Assembly (NCBI GenBank): GCA_039030915.1
Contig: JBCCDG010000007.1
Coordinates: 1 to 64,000 of the forward strand
Length of the DNA: 64,000 bases
Source of the DNA: Thermohalobaculum sp039030915
Lineage (GTDB): Bacteria; Pseudomonadota; Alphaproteobacteria; Rhodobacterales; Rhodobacteraceae
Direction: 5' to 3'
Under the pieces are notes generated by a model. It was not told the DNA's origin and made no database searches. It was given only the letters and a program-made list of their open reading frames with translations. Below are positions 35,836 through 44,918 of the stretch, piece by piece. The translations under genes and the position numbers were made by a program. Positions within the stretch are counted from its first letter, which is position 1; the number at the start of each line of letters is the position of its first letter.

Positions 35836-36613
35836 GCTGCGGGCACGCGTGGCGGCGGGGGCCGCCGTCATCCTGCCTCTCGGCGCGACGGAGCAGCACG
35901 GGCCGCATCTGCCGGTAATGACCGACTGCCGCATCGGGCACGAGGTGGCGGTGCGGGCCGCGAAGAAAGCCGTGGCAGCGAAGCGCGACGTGCTGGTGGC
36001 GCCCGTGGTCTGGTCCGGGCTTTCGGAGCATCACATGGTCTTCGGCGGCACGTTCACGCTTCAGCCCGAGACCTTTCAGGCGCTGGTGGCGGATCTCGTC
36101 GCCTCCCTCGCGCGGCAGGGGGTACGCCATGTCCTCCTCTCCAACAGCCATGGCGGCAACATCCGGGCGATGCATGCCGCGGCCGAGACGGCGGCACAGC
36201 GCCTGCCCGTGACGGTCGTCGCCACGACCTATGCGGCCGAGGCGGCGGAGGAGATCGCCGCCCTCCTCGAGGATCAGCCCTCGCTCATGCACGCGGAGGA
36301 GGCGGAGACCTCCATGATGCTCGCGCTCGAGCCCGCGCTCGTGGATGCGTCGGACCTGGCGAGCCTCGCCGATGGGTCAGGGCCCGGCGCGCTGGCCGCC
36401 GGGCGCGCGTCTTTCCGCTGGCGCCCCTTCGCGCATGTCACGGCGAACGGGATCCGCGGCAACCCGGCGCGCGCGACCGTGGAGAAGGGTGAGCGCATCC
36501 TCGACGTCTCGGCCGAAGCGATCGCGGCGCTTCTTACCGACACCGCGCTCTGGGCGCCGGCGGAGGACCGCCGCGGCAAGGGCACGGGCGGCGTGCCCTT
36601 CCGCGCCGACTGA
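35798..36613 (+). CDS. Creatininase-family metal-dependent amidohydrolase
   Basis: A 271-residue enzyme of the creatininase fold. The metal ligands are visible in LPLGATEQHGPHLP (Glu and His), the following VMTDCRIG (Asp), SNSHGGN (His) and HAEEAETSMMLAL (Glu). The family cleaves cyclic amides or formamides (creatinine, FAPy nucleotides, mycofactocin precursors). GGAGG at 35785-35789 fixes ATG 35798. Adenine phosphoribosyltransferase lies 93 bases downstream, hinting at a purine-like or formylamino-pyrimidine substrate, but this is only contextual. Cytoplasmic. Confidence 0.88.
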   Translation: MVEVEWARLKAHELRARVAAGAAVILPLGATEQHGPHLPVMTDCRIGHEVAVRAAKKAVAAKRDVLVAPVVWSGLSEHHMVFGGTFTLQPETFQALVADLVASLARQGVRHVLLSNSHGGNIRAMHAAAETAAQRLPVTVVATTYAAEAAEEIAALLEDQPSLMHAEEAETSMMLALEPALVDASDLASLADGSGPGALAAGRASFRWRPFAHVTANGIRGNPARATVEKGERILDVSAEAIAALLTDTALWAPAEDRRGKGTGGVPFRAD

Positions 36614-36706
36614 TCTGGAGGGCGGCAGCGCCTAGCACCGCAGCGGTTGCGGCGTGGCCCGCCCGCGGGCTATGCGGGCCGCGCCGACAATCGAGAGGGG
36701 GCGCCC

Positions 36707-37246
36707 GTGGCCGCAAAGCAGGACCTCGCCAAGCATATTCGCACGATCCCGGATTTTCCGGTGCCGGGCGTTCAGTACCGCGACGTGACCACGCTCTTCG
36801 CCCACCCGCCGGCGTTTCAGAGCGCGGTCGACGCGTTGATCGCGGCCTATGAGGGCCGGGAGGTCGATGCCATCGCGGGCATGGATGCGCGCGGCTTCAT
36901 CATCGGCGGCGCCATGGCCTACCGCATGGGGCTGCCCTTCGTGCCGATCCGCAAGAAGGGTAAGCTGCCCCACCGCACCATCGCCGAGGCCTACAGCCTC
37001 GAATACGGCGAAGCGATCGTGGAGATCCACCAGGACGCGGTCGAGCCGGGGGAGCGCGTCCTGCTGGTCGACGATCTCCTGGCCACGGGCGGCACGGCGA
37101 TGGCGGGGGTGAAGCTCCTCCGCCGGCTCGAGGCGGAGGTCGTGGCCGCAGCCTTCCTCGTGAACCTGCCCGATCTCGGCGGGGAGAAACGGCTTCAGGA
37201 CCTCGGCGTCGATGTCCTGAGCCTCTGCGCCTTCGACGGGGACTGA
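36707..37246 (+). CDS. apt: Adenine phosphoribosyltransferase
   Basis: A 179-residue salvage enzyme converting adenine and PRPP to AMP. The PRPP-binding loop VLLVDDLLATGGTA and the AGMDARGFIIGGAMAY segment identify it, and the N-terminal IPDFPVPGVQYRDVTTL is the APT signature. I chose GTG 36707 because GAGAGGGGG lies 5-6 bases upstream and family members begin about here. An in-frame ATG at 36647 would add 20 atypical residues. It sits 93 bases after the creatininase-family gene and 161 before the ThDP enzyme. Confidence 0.93.
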   Translation: MAAKQDLAKHIRTIPDFPVPGVQYRDVTTLFAHPPAFQSAVDALIAAYEGREVDAIAGMDARGFIIGGAMAYRMGLPFVPIRKKGKLPHRTIAEAYSLEYGEAIVEIHQDAVEPGERVLLVDDLLATGGTAMAGVKLLRRLEAEVVAAAFLVNLPDLGGEKRLQDLGVDVLSLCAFDGD

Positions 37247-37407
37247 GAGCGGGTCGGCGCGGCCCGCAACGGCCTGCGGGCGCCCCGCGCGGTTTCCAAG
37301 AAACCGGACGTGCCGCCCCCTGGCGGGTTGCTGGCGAGGCGCGGGGGGCGGATAGTCGGGCGCCCGCCATGTCCCGCGCGACCGACACGCTCCCCGAGGA
37401 TTCTTCC

Positions 37408-39030
37408 ATGACCGAGCCTCAGACAACCGGCGCCGATCTCGTCGCCGCCCGCCTCGCCCGCGCGGGCGTCGCCCATGCCTTCGGCATTCCGGGCGGCGAA
37501 GTGGTGGCGATCATCGACGCGCTGGTGCGCCACGGCATCGACTTCCGCCTGGCGCGGCACGAGAATGCGGCGGGCTTCATGGCCGAGGGTGCATGGCACG
37601 CCACCGGGGCGCCGGGTGTGCTGGTCGCAACCGTGGGGCCAGGCATCGCCAATGCCTTCAACGTGGTCGCCAATGCCGAGCAGGACCGGGTGCCGCTGGT
37701 CGTAATCTCGGGCATGGTCGATCCGGCGGAGACGGCGACCTATACACACCAGATCTTCGACCACGGGCGTGCCTTCGCGGAGATCTGCAAAGCGTCAATC
37801 ACGCTAACCGAAGGCGCGGTCGATGTGCAGGTGGACAAGGCGCTCCGCCTCGCGCTTTCGGGCAGGCCGGGCCCCGTGCATCTCGACCTGCCGATCCGCG
37901 TCGCGACCGCCGCCGCCGAGCCGCGCCATCGCGACCAGTTGCCCGCCGCGCCTGCCGCTCCGGCAGCGGGACCGGCGCTCGAGGCGGCGCGCGCGCTCTG
38001 GGCCGACGCGGAACGGCCCGTGGCCATCGCGGGGCTCGACGTGCTTGGCGAGCCGGGCGGGGCCGAGGCGGTGCGCGCGTTCGTCGAACGGTACGGCGTC
38101 CCGCTCCTCACCACCTACAAGGCCAAGGGCGTGCTGCCAGAGGATCATCCGCTCTCCCTCGGCGGGCACGGCCTGTCGCCCAAGGCGGACCGGATCGTGC
38201 TCCCGGTGCTGGAGGAGGCCGACTGCATCCTGTCGCTCGGCTACGACCCGATCGAGATGCGCACCGGATGGCGCCGGCCCTGGGACCCCGCGAAGGTGAT
38301 CGAGTTCGTGCATGCGCCGAACGATCATGACATGCACGGCGCTGCGCATGGCTGGATCTGCTCCGTCGTGGCAGGGCTCGCGGCGCTCGAGGGTCATGGG
38401 CCGTCGGCCAACCCCGATGCCGGGGCGGCCCGCGCCGCCTCCGTGCGCGCCGCGCTGGCCGACGCGCTGGCGGCCACGCGGGACTGGGGTCCCGAAGTCG
38501 CGATGGCGGAGATGTTGGCGGCACTGCCCGCCGAGGCGGTCTCGACCGTCGACAGCGGCGCGCACCGCATCCTCCTCAGCCAGTTCCCCTTCGCCCGCCG
38601 TCCCCGCGCGCTCCTCCAGTCCACGGGCCTCTGCACCATGGGCTGCGCCTTGCCGCTGGCGCTGGGGCACAAGATAGCCGATCCCGCGCGCCCTGCCGTG
38701 GCCTTCATGGGCGATGGTTGCGCGGAGATGGTGCTGGGCGAGCTTGCGACGCTTCGCGACAGCGCGCTGCCCGTGGTCCTCGTGGTCTTCGTCGACGGCT
38801 CCCTCGCGCTCATCGAGCTCAAACAGCGGCGCGAGGGGTTGCAGAATGCCGGCGTCGACTACGCGCATCGTACGGACTTCGTTGCGCTGGCACAGGTCTT
38901 CGGCGGGCAGGGTATCCGCGTCACGGCGCCCGGCGATGCCGCGCGCGCGCTCGACCAAGCGCTCGCCTCGGACGTCTTCACCATCATCGAGGTCGCGATC
39001 CCCCGGCGCAGCTATGACGGGCTTCTGTGA
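37408..39030 (+). CDS. Acetolactate-synthase-like thiamine-diphosphate enzyme
   Basis: A 540-residue ThDP enzyme with the three usual domains: N-terminal PYR domain (about 1-165, catalytic Glu in LARHENAAGFMAEG), central domain (about 175-310) and C-terminal PP domain with the cofactor motif GDGCAEMVLGELATLRDSAL. It resembles acetolactate synthase large subunits, but no small regulatory subunit gene follows and the sequence is divergent. Members of this group also include oxalyl, sulfopyruvate or glyoxylate-type carboxy-lyases, so the substrate is open. GAGGA at 37396-37400 favours ATG 37408 over the in-frame ATG 37369. It is the last gene of a loosely spaced co-directional set. Confidence 0.85.
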   Translation: MTEPQTTGADLVAARLARAGVAHAFGIPGGEVVAIIDALVRHGIDFRLARHENAAGFMAEGAWHATGAPGVLVATVGPGIANAFNVVANAEQDRVPLVVISGMVDPAETATYTHQIFDHGRAFAEICKASITLTEGAVDVQVDKALRLALSGRPGPVHLDLPIRVATAAAEPRHRDQLPAAPAAPAAGPALEAARALWADAERPVAIAGLDVLGEPGGAEAVRAFVERYGVPLLTTYKAKGVLPEDHPLSLGGHGLSPKADRIVLPVLEEADCILSLGYDPIEMRTGWRRPWDPAKVIEFVHAPNDHDMHGAAHGWICSVVAGLAALEGHGPSANPDAGAARAASVRAALADALAATRDWGPEVAMAEMLAALPAEAVSTVDSGAHRILLSQFPFARRPRALLQSTGLCTMGCALPLALGHKIADPARPAVAFMGDGCAEMVLGELATLRDSALPVVLVVFVDGSLALIELKQRREGLQNAGVDYAHRTDFVALAQVFGGQGIRVTAPGDAARALDQALASDVFTIIEVAIPRRSYDGLL

Positions 39031-39349
39031 GAGCGGTTTCCGAATCAACCGCCGTATCGACGTGTCGTATTGGGACATTCGGACTGTGGATTATCGGAAT
39101 ACAACGAATATTTGCGGTGTGTATGCAGTGATTGATGCGGTTTAAGCAAGGCTCATGAAGAATTAGGATTTCTGCGGACCGATTACTGCAACTTCAAGCA
39201 GAGCGGGCATTTCTGCGTAACAGCTGTCGCTACGCCTGCCAGGCCCACCTATAATTCTACCCGACGCACCCGGTTGTTTCGGGATAGAGCTTCCTCGCCC
39301 TGCGTCTCGCGTACTGCGTAGCCCGGCTTATCAGCGGGTCTCCCCCCCC
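39031..39349. other. Relatively AT-rich gap after the ThDP enzyme
   Basis: Base composition drops clearly below the surroundings between about 39040 and 39260 (for example GGATTATCGGAATACAACGAATATTTG). No open frame has a start, ribosome binding site and family resemblance. An imperfect inverted repeat (GTATT ... AATAC) lies near 39070-39105. It may be an old insertion scar or an unrecognised regulatory RNA. A terminator-like hairpin closes the gap. Confidence 0.35.
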
Positions 39350-39387
39350 GACGCCACTCGAGCCACCGCTCGGTGGCGTCTTCGGTT
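39350..39387 (+). terminator. Terminator-like hairpin between convergent genes
   Basis: GACGCCAC (39350-39357) pairs perfectly with GTGGCGTC (39373-39380), with a smaller GAGC/GCTC pairing inside the loop. TTCGGTTT follows on the plus strand. The run of T is interrupted, so it is a moderate candidate for ending the ThDP-enzyme transcript before the convergent SOUL gene. Confidence 0.45.
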
Positions 39388-39403
39388 TCGGACCCGGAAA
39401 TAC

Positions 39404-40030
39404 TTATCGCGGCGCAGCCGATACTTCGACGATCACCTCGTTTCGCCGCAGGAAGCCGGGGGTCATGGGGTCGTTGTAATAGGCGAAGTCCACCGGCCCG
39501 GCCTGCCTCAGCTCCCGAGACGCGACCCAGGCGAGAAGCGCCTCCGTCTTCTCGCTGAGGAGCGCGTCGTCCGCCACGCCGCGAAAGCGTACGGCCGCCC
39601 GGCGCGCGGCGGGCAGCTCCCGCAGGCGGACGGCCTTGTCGGACGGCGCCGGCAGGTCCGCGAGACCACGGCCCGACGGCATGATGAAGCGCACGGCCCA
39701 CGCCCGGCCCCCCTCCGGAGGTGCCGAGCCACCTCCCGCTCGGGCAGGCGCAGGCGTCTGCGTCACCGGTGCGGTCATCGCAATGCGCCCGCCTGGCCGG
39801 TTGCTGGCGAAGATGTAGCGCGCCAAGGGCCGGAAGCCGTGCTGGAGCGCCCGGTGCCGCGGCCCCTCGCGCACCACCTCGGCCACCACCAGGGGCGGGT
39901 ACTGGCGAAGCTCGAACGCACCATCTTGACACTCGACGGTGTAGGCCGGGGTCTCGACGTCCTGCATCACGAAGATCCAGACCGCCCCCGCGACCACCGC
40001 GCCCGCCAGAACCGCTGCTGCCACCGCCAT
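39404..40030 (-). CDS. SOUL heme-binding family protein
   Basis: A 208-residue protein with an N-terminal signal anchor (about 2-21, AVAAAVLAGAVVAGAVWIFV) followed by a SOUL/HBP domain. Family hallmarks seen are FELRQYPPLVVAEV, the helix region ARYIFASNRPGGRIAMTAPVTQ and WAVRFIMPS, then RRNEVIVEV at the end. It is probably anchored in the inner membrane with the domain in the periplasm. SOUL proteins bind heme or related tetrapyrroles, but their bacterial role is not established. GAGGGG six bases upstream supports the start. Divergent from the patatin gene. Confidence 0.9.
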   Translation of the reverse strand: MAVAAAVLAGAVVAGAVWIFVMQDVETPAYTVECQDGAFELRQYPPLVVAEVVREGPRHRALQHGFRPLARYIFASNRPGGRIAMTAPVTQTPAPARAGGGSAPPEGGRAWAVRFIMPSGRGLADLPAPSDKAVRLRELPAARRAAVRFRGVADDALLSEKTEALLAWVASRELRQAGPVDFAYYNDPMTPGFLRRNEVIVEVSAAPR

Positions 40031-40212
40031 GCTCAGCGCCCCTCGATCATTTCGATCCGGATCGAGCTAGGGGCCGGGCCCCATCGAGCAATGCCGAATA
40101 TGACGGAACAGTTGAAGAAATCGCGCTGGCCATACCGCACCTGCGAAGGATAGAACCGGCAAGGTCGCGTTCGCGGTTGCGGGTGCGAAATGGCCGACAC
40201 GGAGAACACGGC

Positions 40213-41259
40213 ATGGCGAGACGCGCCCGCCACGTGAAGAACGTCAATCTGGCGCTGCAGGGCGGCGGCAGCCACGGCGCCTTCACCTGGGGTGTCCTCG
40301 ATCGGATCTTCGAGGAAGACCGGATCTGGATCGAGGCGATCAGCGGTACGTCCGCCGGTGCCATGAACGCCGTCGTCGCCGCGCAGGGCATGTATGACGG
40401 CCAGGCCGAGGGCGCGCGCAAGGCGCTCCACGAGTACTGGCGCGCGGTGAGCGAGGCCGGCGCGCACAGCCCGATCAAGCGCACGCCGCTCGACATGCTG
40501 ATGGGCAACTGGTCGCTCGACACCTCGCCCACATACCTGTTCTTCGACCTGATGAGCCGGGTCGCCTCGCCCTACGAGACCAATCCGCTCGATCTCAACC
40601 CGCTGCGCGACCTGTTGGACGAGCAGGTGGATTTCGAGAAGGTCCGCTGCTGCACCGATATGGGCATCTACGTCTCGGCCACGAATGTGGAGACGGGCCG
40701 CGTCCGCGTCTTCAAGCGCGAGGAAATCACGCGCGACGCCGTCCTCGCCTCCGCCTGCCTGCCGCTGATGTTCAAGGCGGTGGAGATCGACGGGGAGCAC
40801 TATTGGGACGGCGGCTTCATGGGCAACCCTGTCCTCTTCCCCTTCGTCGACGAGAGCCCGACCGAGGATATCGTGATCGTCCAGATCAACCCGGTCGTGC
40901 GCGAGGGCGTGCCGCAGACCGCACGCGAGATCGTCAACCGGATGAACGAGATCACCTTCAACGCCTCGCTCCTGCGCGAGCTGCGCGGCATAGACTTCGT
41001 GCGCCGGCTGAAGGATCAGGAGCATCTGTCGGACGAGTTCCGGGAGATGCGCGTCCATATCATCCATTCGCGCAAGCGCATGCGCCCCCTCGGTGCGTCG
41101 TCCAAGCTCAACAGCGAGTGGGCGTTCCTCCGCCATCTGTTCGACATCGGGCACTCGACCGCGGACAAGTGGCTGCGCGAGAATTTCGACGACATCGGCA
41201 AGAGGTCGACAGTCGACATCCGCCAGATGTTCCAGGGCACGGGCCCCTTCCGCGAGTGA
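40213..41259 (+). CDS. Patatin-like phospholipase
   Basis: A 348-residue patatin. The oxyanion loop is LQGGGSHGAFTWGVLD, the nucleophile is S47 in GTSAGA and the dyad Asp is D199 in YWDGGFMGNP. Length is normal for the single-domain bacterial class. There is no signal peptide, so it would hydrolyse acyl chains from phospholipids or storage polyester from the cytoplasmic side. GGAGA about 8 bases upstream sets ATG 40213. Upstream in-frame codons reach into the divergent SOUL gene and are not used. Sequences of this type are common in alphaproteobacteria, where some relate to polyhydroxyalkanoate metabolism. Confidence 0.92.
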   Translation: MARRARHVKNVNLALQGGGSHGAFTWGVLDRIFEEDRIWIEAISGTSAGAMNAVVAAQGMYDGQAEGARKALHEYWRAVSEAGAHSPIKRTPLDMLMGNWSLDTSPTYLFFDLMSRVASPYETNPLDLNPLRDLLDEQVDFEKVRCCTDMGIYVSATNVETGRVRVFKREEITRDAVLASACLPLMFKAVEIDGEHYWDGGFMGNPVLFPFVDESPTEDIVIVQINPVVREGVPQTAREIVNRMNEITFNASLLRELRGIDFVRRLKDQEHLSDEFREMRVHIIHSRKRMRPLGASSKLNSEWAFLRHLFDIGHSTADKWLRENFDDIGKRSTVDIRQMFQGTGPFRE

Positions 41260-41393
41260 CCGGGGGCAGGCGCCGCGCGGGGCGCGCCCGGCTCCCGCGG
41301 ACGGTTGGGACGGGCGGGCGCGGTGACAAGATCATGTCGATCCCCCACTCCGGCCGGGGGATGACGACGTAGGCTCAGCGCAGAGAGGCCGTC

Positions 41394-42602
41394 ATGCAGC
41401 TCACGCTCACCGGGGCGCTCAGCGGGGATCTACCGCGCGACGTGATCCGGCGGATGAGCCTCGTGGGGCTCATCGCGTTCTTCACGCTGATCGACCTCTT
41501 CGCCGCCCAGGCGCTGGCGCCGCAGCTCACCGCCGCCTACGGGAGCGACACGGCGACGATGGGCCTTGCGCTCAATCTCGCGGCCGTGGGCATGGCGGTG
41601 GCGGGGCTCACGGTCGCCTGGTTCTCGGACCGTATCGACAGGCGGCTCGGCATCTGGGTCAGCCTCGCCGTGCTGGCGGTGCCGACGGCGCTTCTCGGCG
41701 TTGCGGACGACATTACCGTCTTCATGGTCCTGCGGATCCTCCAGGGCGCCTGCATGGCGACGGCCTTCACGCTGACCATGACCTGGCTGTCGGAGGAGTG
41801 TTCCGTCACCGCCGCCGCGGGCGCTATGGCGGGCTACGTGACGGGCAACGTCGCCTCCAATCTCTTCGGTCGTCTCCTCGCCTCCGAGGCTGCGGGGCTG
41901 ATCGGCGTCTTCGACACCTTCTTCCTCTTCGCTGCGCTGAACCTGCTCGGCGCGCTCCTCGCGATCCTGGTGATCGGGGTGCGGAGCGATCGGCGGCCCC
42001 AGCCCTCTGGCCCGCCGCTGGCCGCATGGAAGGCGCATATGGCCAAGCCCGCGCTTCGCTCCGCCTTCCTCATCGGGTTCCTGCTGCTCTTCGCCTTCGT
42101 CGGCGTCTTCACCTATGTGAACTTCGCGCTGGTGGCCGAGCCCTATGCGCTCTCCCCCGAAAGCCTCGGTCTCGTCTACTTCGTTTTCCTGCCGGCACTG
42201 GTGACGACCCCGCTGGCCGGGGACCTCGTGAAGCGCCTGGGCGCGCGGCCTGTCTTCTGGCTCGCGGCCGGCGTCTCGCTCGCGGGGCTCTTCGCCACGC
42301 TCCTCGGCAGCCTCTGGGCGATGCTCGCCGGCCTGGCGGTCATCGGCATGGGCACGTTCCTGATGCAGGCCGCCGCCACCGCCTTCGTCGGCCGCACGGC
42401 GGAGACGAACCGGGCCGCGGCCAACGGCCTCTACCTCACCGCGTACTATGCCGGCGGGCTCGCGGGGGCCGTTGCGGTGGGCGCGGCCTACGAGGCGGGG
42501 GGCTGGCCCGGCGCCGCCTACACCATCGCCGCCGCGCTCGCTCTCGCCGCTTGGCTCGCCCGCGCGCTGGGGGCGGAGCGGACCGCCGGCGGAACGGGCT
42601 GA
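41394..42602 (+). CDS. MFS transporter
   Basis: A 402-residue major facilitator with 12 predicted helices in two halves. The loop 2-3 signature appears as AWFSDRIDRRLGIWVS, and the repeat in the second half as LAGDLVKRLGARPVFW. It resembles the YnfM/arabinose-efflux branch of drug-type MFS carriers. AGAGAGG just upstream supports the start. It lies 122 bases ahead of the redox module on the same strand and may or may not share its transcript. Substrate unknown, efflux more likely than uptake. Confidence 0.9.
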   Translation: MQLTLTGALSGDLPRDVIRRMSLVGLIAFFTLIDLFAAQALAPQLTAAYGSDTATMGLALNLAAVGMAVAGLTVAWFSDRIDRRLGIWVSLAVLAVPTALLGVADDITVFMVLRILQGACMATAFTLTMTWLSEECSVTAAAGAMAGYVTGNVASNLFGRLLASEAAGLIGVFDTFFLFAALNLLGALLAILVIGVRSDRRPQPSGPPLAAWKAHMAKPALRSAFLIGFLLLFAFVGVFTYVNFALVAEPYALSPESLGLVYFVFLPALVTTPLAGDLVKRLGARPVFWLAAGVSLAGLFATLLGSLWAMLAGLAVIGMGTFLMQAAATAFVGRTAETNRAAANGLYLTAYYAGGLAGAVAVGAAYEAGGWPGAAYTIAAALALAAWLARALGAERTAGGTG

Positions 42603-42724
42603 GGGAGGTCCGGCGCCGATCGATCACAAAGCGTGTACTCCGGCGGCGTCCGTTGCAGGCTGGCCGGTATCGAAGCGACCGCGCGCAGGCTATCGTCCCC
42701 TCAAGCAACGGCAAGCGGCAGGGC

Positions 42725-43084
42725 ATGACGGCGGCAGCGCTCATCGATCTCGGCGAGGCCTATCTCATGCTCGGCGCCATCGTGGCCGCCGCCTTTCTCG
42801 TGCTCGGGCTCGACCGGGTAGAGCCGAATGCCCGCGGCGCCTACGCCTTCCGCGCGCTCCTGGTCCCCGGACTTATGCTGATCTGGCCCATCGTCCTCTG
42901 GCGCTGGCGGATGACCCTGCGGGGCGAGGCGGAGATTGCCCGCCATCGCCCGCCCCTTGCCATGCAGGACCGCCTCGCCCTCGCGCTGGCCGTCGCAGCC
43001 CCGCTGCTCCTCCTCGCCGCCCTCGCCATGAAGCCCCACGGGCCCGAGGCGGCGTCGCCGGTGCTGGTGGAGGCACCGCGATGA
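42725..43084 (+). CDS. Small membrane protein, first gene of a redox module
   Basis: A 119-residue protein with three hydrophobic helices (about 14-30, 42-60 and 82-100) and a short soluble tail. The middle segment LLVPGLMLIWPIVLWRWRM ends in a basic aromatic patch. I do not recognise a named family. It ends at an ATGA overlap with the ferric-reductase/Rieske gene, so it is translationally coupled to it and probably a partner in the same membrane complex. The start is ATG 42725, with only a weak GCAGGG ahead. Confidence 0.7.
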   Translation: MTAAALIDLGEAYLMLGAIVAAAFLVLGLDRVEPNARGAYAFRALLVPGLMLIWPIVLWRWRMTLRGEAEIARHRPPLAMQDRLALALAVAAPLLLLAALAMKPHGPEAASPVLVEAPR

Positions 43085-44133
43085 GCGTCGCGTACATCCC
43101 CGTCCAGTGGACGCGCGCGAAGTGGTTCTACGATGCGGCGCTCGTGGCGTTCGTGATCGTCTATGTCGCCCTCTTCCTCACGCTCGGCCAGGCGGCGGCG
43201 CCGCAGACCCGGCCGGTCGATGGCGCGATCCTGAATGCCCGGGCGCTCGGCACCTGCGCGTTCTTCATGCTCTCTGCGATCCTGGCCATCGGCCCCGCCG
43301 CCCGGCTCGACCGGCGCTTCCTGCCGCTCCTCTACAACCGCCGGCATTTCGGGGTGTTGACGGCGCTCGTCGCCCTCGGCCACGCGATGTTCGTGATCGA
43401 CTGGTACTTCGCCTTCAGCCCGACACCGAAGCTTGAGGGGCTGCTGATCGCGAACATGGCCTTCGACCGGTTCATCGGCTTTCCCTTCGAGATCCTGGGC
43501 GCCTTCGCCCTCGTCGTCCTCGGCATCCTCGCGGCGACCAGCCACGACTTCTGGCTTAGCTTCCTCGGCGCCCCGCTCTGGAAGCGGCTGCACCTCCTCA
43601 TCTACCCCGCCTATCTCGCCGTCGTGGGCCACATCGCCCTCGGCGCGCTCCAGTCGCAGGATAACGCCTTCTTCGCGGCCGCCGCCGTGCTTTCGGCCAG
43701 CGGCGTCGCCGCCTTGCACCTTGCGGCCCGGGGTCTCGCCGCCGGCGCGGCGGCGGGGGCGTGGGTGCCCGTCCCCTCCGCCGACGCCATCGAGGAAGGC
43801 CGCGCTCACATCGTGCGCTTCGCCGACGGCACGCGCGCCGCCGTCTTCCGTCATGAGGGTCGGCTCGGTGCGCTCTCCAACGCCTGCGCACACCAGAACG
43901 GGCCGCTGGGCGAGGGACGCATCCTCGACGGCTGCGTCACCTGCCCCTGGCATGGCTTTCAGTACCGCCTGGTCGACGGCTGCTCCCCGCCCCCCTTCAC
44001 CGAGAAGGTGCCGACCTATGACCTGCGCCGCGCGCCCGATGGCCGCGTGGAGATCGCGGCCAGCCCCAACCCTCTCGGCGCCCCCGGCGCTCAGGTCCCG
44101 GTCGTGGCTCCTGCGGCGGAGGATAGGGCGTGA
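43081..44133 (+). CDS. Ferric-reductase-like membrane domain fused to a Rieske 2Fe-2S domain
   Basis: A 350-residue fusion. Residues about 15-235 form a six-helix membrane domain of the ferric-reductase-like type, with histidines in helices (GHAMFVIDWYF, KRLHLLIYPAYLAVVGHIALG) suited to bind b-type heme. From about 240 to 330 is a Rieske domain with the cluster ligands in SNACAHQNGPLG and CVTCPWHGFQYRL. Electrons could thus pass between membrane heme and a 2Fe-2S centre. The Rieske part is of the ferredoxin (dioxygenase) kind by its motif spacing. ATGA overlaps join it to both neighbours. Direction of electron flow and acceptor are unknown. Confidence 0.85.
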   Translation: MSVAYIPVQWTRAKWFYDAALVAFVIVYVALFLTLGQAAAPQTRPVDGAILNARALGTCAFFMLSAILAIGPAARLDRRFLPLLYNRRHFGVLTALVALGHAMFVIDWYFAFSPTPKLEGLLIANMAFDRFIGFPFEILGAFALVVLGILAATSHDFWLSFLGAPLWKRLHLLIYPAYLAVVGHIALGALQSQDNAFFAAAAVLSASGVAALHLAARGLAAGAAAGAWVPVPSADAIEEGRAHIVRFADGTRAAVFRHEGRLGALSNACAHQNGPLGEGRILDGCVTCPWHGFQYRLVDGCSPPPFTEKVPTYDLRRAPDGRVEIAASPNPLGAPGAQVPVVAPAAEDRA

Positions 44134-44918
44134 CCGAGAAGCCGGAGGCCCCATTCTTCGTCGGCTATCTCCCGGTGCCCGCGGCGCTCCGGCCCTTCAT
44201 CGCCCTTGCGGCGGGTGCCTTCCTGCTGGCGGCCCTCCTCCTCGGCTACTGGGTCGCCGCCACGATGCCGGATCCCGGACCCGCCCGCTTTCGCTTCGAT
44301 CTGGGGCGACAGACGGTGACGGGCGTGCTGCTCGAGGGCGCCTATCCGATCCTCCGCGTGACCGAGGGCAATAAGCACGTGCCGGCGGGCCATACCCTCA
44401 TGCTCTCGGGCGGCGGAAAGACCGGCGTGCAGGAGCGGGCGGCACCCCATCTCGGGCAGCTCGTCACGCTCTCCGGCGTCCTCCTCCAGCGCGGGCCACT
44501 TGATATGCTGCAGGTCCGCGGCGCGGCGGAGGGGCTCTTGCCAGCGGATGGCCCACCGCCCGCGCTCGACGGTCCCGAAGCCCTGGGGCGCTGGCGGCTG
44601 ACCGGCGAGCTTTGCGACGGCAAGTGCTACGCTGGCGCCATGCGCCCGGGCCGCGGCCTCAGCCACAAGGCCTGCGCCAATTTCTGCGTCATCGGCGGCG
44701 TGCCCATGGTCTTCGTCGCCACCGCCCCCATACCCGGCGCCGGCCCGAACGGGGATTTCCTGATGGTCACAGGGCCCGAGGGCGGCAGGGTTCCCCAGCG
44801 CCTCCTCGACATGAGCAGCATGCCCGTCACGCTGGAGGGCGCGGTCGAGCGGGTGGGTGACCTCCTCATCTTGCGCGTCGATCCCGTCACCCTTCGCCCT
44901 GCGGGAGAGGGGAGATGA
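44130..44918 (+). CDS. Membrane-anchored Cys-motif protein of unknown function
   Basis: A 262-residue protein with one N-terminal helix (about 20-42, RPFIALAAGAFLLAALLLGYW) and a probably periplasmic remainder. The striking part is GELCDGKCYAGAMRPG followed shortly by HKACANFCVIGG, giving a C-x3-C ... H-x2-C-x3-C set that looks like a metal or heme-type redox site. I recall similar Cys patches in uncharacterised proteins but cannot name a family. Its start overlaps the Rieske gene stop and its stop overlaps the next start (both ATGA), so it is likely a subunit of the same complex. Confidence 0.75.
   Translation: MTEKPEAPFFVGYLPVPAALRPFIALAAGAFLLAALLLGYWVAATMPDPGPARFRFDLGRQTVTGVLLEGAYPILRVTEGNKHVPAGHTLMLSGGGKTGVQERAAPHLGQLVTLSGVLLQRGPLDMLQVRGAAEGLLPADGPPPALDGPEALGRWRLTGELCDGKCYAGAMRPGRGLSHKACANFCVIGGVPMVFVATAPIPGAGPNGDFLMVTGPEGGRVPQRLLDMSSMPVTLEGAVERVGDLLILRVDPVTLRPAGEGR

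Noticed and set aside
39350..39387. Reading this hairpin as a riboswitch or attachment site
   Set aside because: Only a simple stem between convergent genes is visible. A terminator is the plainer explanation.
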